Assembly: GCA_020850695.1 (NCBI GenBank)
Contig: JADZEF010000275.1
Location: 1-54,377, forward strand
Reading direction: 5' to 3'
DNA from: Planctomycetaceae bacterium
GTDB lineage: Bacteria; Planctomycetota; Planctomycetia; Planctomycetales; Planctomycetaceae
DNA length: 54,377 nt
Under the pieces are notes generated by a model, which did not search any database, was not told the origin of the DNA, and saw nothing but the letters and a program-made list of their open reading frames with translations. The position numbers and the translations under genes are program-made. Shown in pieces: positions 52,124 through 54,377 of this stretch. Within the stretch, counting starts at the first letter, position 1. The number at the start of each line of letters is the position of its first letter.

Positions 52124-54377
52124 ATGCCGAAGCGCTCATGGCTCGCCCTCTCCGTTGCGGTCACACTGCTGGCAGGATCTCCCGCATTCGCCCAGCGCGA
52201 TCTCAAGAACATTCCCGACCCCGATCCCGAACTGGAGCGGAAGGCTCTGGAGCTGGCGGACGGGTTCGAGGTCAACCTGTTCGCGGCCGACCCGCAGATC
52301 GCCAAGCCGATCCAGATGAACTTCGACCCGCAGGGGCGGTTATGGATCGCCAGTTCGGAGGTCTACCCGCAGATCGCCCCCGGCCAGAAGGCGAACGACC
52401 GCATCCTCGTCGTTGAAGACGTGGACGGGGACGGCAAGGCCGACAAGACGACTGTTTTCGCGAGTGGACTGCTCATTCCGACGGCCGTCGAACCGGGGGA
52501 TGGCGGGGCGTATGTCGCCAACAGCACGGAGCTGGTCCACTTCAAGGACACCGACGGTGACGGCAAGGCCGATACGTCGCGGGTCGTTCTCTCGGGCTTC
52601 GGTACCGAGGACACGCACCACATCCTGCATACCTTCCGCTGGGGGCCGGACGGGATGCTTTACATGAACCAGTCGATCTACATCCACAGCCACATCGAGA
52701 CGCCGTACGGCGTGCGGCGACTGAATGCGGGGGGGATCTGGCAGTTCCGGCCCGAGACGATGCGGCTCGACGTCTTTGCCCGCGGATGGATCAACACCTG
52801 GGGGCACCAGCTCGATGAATACGGTCAGAGCTTCGCGACGGATGGAGCCGGCGGCGAGGGGATCAACTTTGTCGTACCGGGGGCCGCGTATCCGACAGCA
52901 ACGCTCATTCCGCGGATCCTGCATGGGCTCAACCCCGGCAGTCCGAAGTATTGCGGGATGGAGTTTGTCGGCGGGCGGCACCTGCCGGATGACTGGCAGG
53001 GAAACGTCATCACGAATGACTTCCGCGGGCATCGCGTCTGCCGTTTCGCCCTGATCGATGACGGCAGCGCCTTCACCGCGAAGCAACTTCCCGACCTCAT
53101 CAAGTCGAACCATCCCGCCTTCCGTCCGATCGACATCAAGATGGGACCGGACGGGGCGATCTACATTGCCGACTGGTACAACCCCATCATCCAGCACGGC
53201 GAGGTCGATTTTCGCGACCCGCGCCGCGACCACGTCCACGGCCGCATCTGGCGCGTGACGGCCAAAGGCCGCCCGCTGGTGCCGAAGCCGAAGCTCGTCG
53301 ATGCGACCTCGCACGAGCTGCTCGAAGCGCTGAAGGCCCCCGAGATGTGGACCCGCCACCAGGCGAAGCGGGTGATCAAGGAGCGCGGAACGATCGACTT
53401 TGGAAAAGAGCCTCGCTTCCAATCGGGGACGCCGTTTCCCCTGAAGAATGGCTCGCGAACGGTCACGGGAGTCTACAAAGACAAGAAGGCACTGAGTTCC
53501 GCCGACACCGGGACCAGGGAACAGGACAAGCCCGACGCACAAGCGGCTATAGACGCGCCGGCAAAGCCGACGGCTCCACCACTCTGGTTGGTGTCACTGG
53601 TCCGATGGCTGAATGCCCTGGATGCCGCCGATCCGCTGATCGAGCGACACAAGCTGGAAGCCCTGTGGGTATTTCAGACGATCGACTACCCCAATCCGAC
53701 CCTTCTGGCGGAACTGCTTCGGGCGAAGGACTTCCGCGTGCGGGCCGCGGCGACGCGCGTTATCGGACACTGGGCGGATCGCCTTCGCAACCCACTCGAC
53801 CTGCTGGCCAGTCAGGTCGCCGACGAGCATCCGCGCGTGCGGCTGGAAGCAGTGCGGGTGCTGGGGTCGATCCGCGACGTGCAATCCTTCGTCCTCGCAC
53901 TCCGCGTCCTCAACTCGCCGGTCGATCCGTGGATCGACTATGCGGTGTGGCTGACGTGCCGCGAGCTGGAAGGAGTCTGGCTGCCGAAGCTCCGCGAGGG
54001 AACTCTCGCGCTCGGAAGCGAGTCGCGACATCTGCCGTTCGCCCTGAAAGCGGTGAACTCACCCGCGGTCGTTCCTTCGCTGGTCCAACTGGTGAAGGAG
54101 AAGAAGATCGCCGCGAACGATCTGCCGAACGTTCTTTCGCTGATCGCCGAACTGGGAAACGCCGCCGAGTTGCGGCCGGTTTTCGAACTCGCGGTTGCCG
54201 AGGGGACGCCCCCGGCGGATGCTTCGGCGTTGCTCTCGGGCCTGGCCACTGCCGCGTCAAAGCGCGGTGTCGTGCCGGAAGGAGATCTGACCGTTGTCGA
54301 TCGCCTGGCGGCGGCCGAATCGCCACTTGCGGAACCGATTCAAGCGGCGGCGCTGCGCGCGATCGGCGCATGGAAAC
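52124..54377 (+). CDS. PVC-type membrane-bound dehydrogenase propeller with HEAT repeats, 3' end outside window
   Basis: The first 751 residues of a secreted protein that runs past the window edge. A signal peptide (MPKRSWLALSVAVTLLAG) is followed by the putative membrane-bound dehydrogenase domain common in Planctomycetes and Verrucomicrobia: FEVNLFAADPQIAKPIQM, NDRILVVEDVDGDGKAD, LVHFKDTDGDGKAD, GTEDTHHILHTFRWGPDGMLY, INTWGHQLDEYGQ, IDIKMGPDGAIYIADWY. The two DxDGDG loops are likely calcium sites. HEAT-like helical repeats start near residue 400 (LEALKAPEMWTRHQAKRVI; LLRAKDFRVRAAATRVIGHW). A C-terminal cytochrome c-like heme site is usual in the family but would lie beyond 54377, so it cannot be seen. 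Confidence 0.85.
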   Translation, partial: MPKRSWLALSVAVTLLAGSPAFAQRDLKNIPDPDPELERKALELADGFEVNLFAADPQIAKPIQMNFDPQGRLWIASSEVYPQIAPGQKANDRILVVEDVDGDGKADKTTVFASGLLIPTAVEPGDGGAYVANSTELVHFKDTDGDGKADTSRVVLSGFGTEDTHHILHTFRWGPDGMLYMNQSIYIHSHIETPYGVRRLNAGGIWQFRPETMRLDVFARGWINTWGHQLDEYGQSFATDGAGGEGINFVVPGAAYPTATLIPRILHGLNPGSPKYCGMEFVGGRHLPDDWQGNVITNDFRGHRVCRFALIDDGSAFTAKQLPDLIKSNHPAFRPIDIKMGPDGAIYIADWYNPIIQHGEVDFRDPRRDHVHGRIWRVTAKGRPLVPKPKLVDATSHELLEALKAPEMWTRHQAKRVIKERGTIDFGKEPRFQSGTPFPLKNGSRTVTGVYKDKKALSSADTGTREQDKPDAQAAIDAPAKPTAPPLWLVSLVRWLNALDAADPLIERHKLEALWVFQTIDYPNPTLLAELLRAKDFRVRAAATRVIGHWADRLRNPLDLLASQVADEHPRVRLEAVRVLGSIRDVQSFVLALRVLNSPVDPWIDYAVWLTCRELEGVWLPKLREGTLALGSESRHLPFALKAVNSPAVVPSLVQLVKEKKIAANDLPNVLSLIAELGNAAELRPVFELAVAEGTPPADASALLSGLATAASKRGVVPEGDLTVVDRLAAAESPLAEPIQAAALRAIGAWK

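Noticed and set aside
1..54377. tRNA, rRNA, riboswitch and integrase genes
   Set aside because: Both strands were read for cloverleaf-like or rRNA-like stretches and for recombinase genes. None was convincing, but by-eye search can miss a tRNA.

Overview
The window reads as a high-GC chromosomal segment of a planctomycete (Planctomycetia-like). The reasons are a DUF1559 pseudopilin-like protein with a prepilin N-terminus, a PVC-type membrane-bound dehydrogenase propeller with HEAT repeats, a DUF4159/MoxR/DUF58/BatA-type cluster, very large secreted WD40 proteins, Tat-exported enzymes, a Gfo/Idh/MocA oxidoreductase, and many mirrored repeats in the gaps between genes. This taxonomic call is inference from gene content; no rRNA or tRNA gene was seen. 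Layout: positions 1-936 hold a broken vapC-like toxin remnant and repeats. Positions 937-13258 hold a ceramidase-family enzyme, a DegT/DnrJ aminotransferase, a secreted helical protein, the hslV-hslU protease pair, an Lgt with a TPR insert, an esterase-like hydrolase, a Gfo/Idh/MocA dehydrogenase and a Tat-exported archaemetzincin. Positions 13297-27843 form a long minus-strand block: DUF4159, MoxR, a lipoprotein, DUF58, a BatA-like VWA protein, a giant coiled-coil membrane protein, a glutamine-amidotransferase/VWA membrane protein and, at the end, a caspase/legumain-fold protein. I read this as one envelope assembly with an AAA+ chaperone. Positions 28006-30642 encode a TPR protein with a gluzincin domain. 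Positions 31338-40163 encode a 2391-residue secreted WD40 protein, a one-helix protein and a secreted terpene-cyclase-fold protein. Positions 40407-44679 are minus-strand: DoxX-like, a 51-aa membrane protein, ApbE, a RyR-domain protein, a zinc-ribbon membrane protein and tiny membrane ORFs. Positions 44817-54377 hold a beta-helix protein, a second WD40 protein, an AddA-like helicase-nuclease, a DUF1559 protein and a PVC dehydrogenase cut by the window edge. Most notable signals: (i) hslU carries an in-frame TGA at the position where E. coli HslU has Cys, with both flanks intact; (ii) hslV and hslU look as if they were once joined by an ATGA overlap and are now separated by a segment of two hairpin elements bounded by an 18-bp direct duplication, which suggests mobility; (iii) nearly every larger intergenic gap holds a mirrored repeat, and one hairpin of the family lies in frame inside a coding sequence; (iv) the giant WD40 protein contains a roughly 124-residue three-blade super-repeat. 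All domain calls come from reading the protein sequences by eye; no database search was run.
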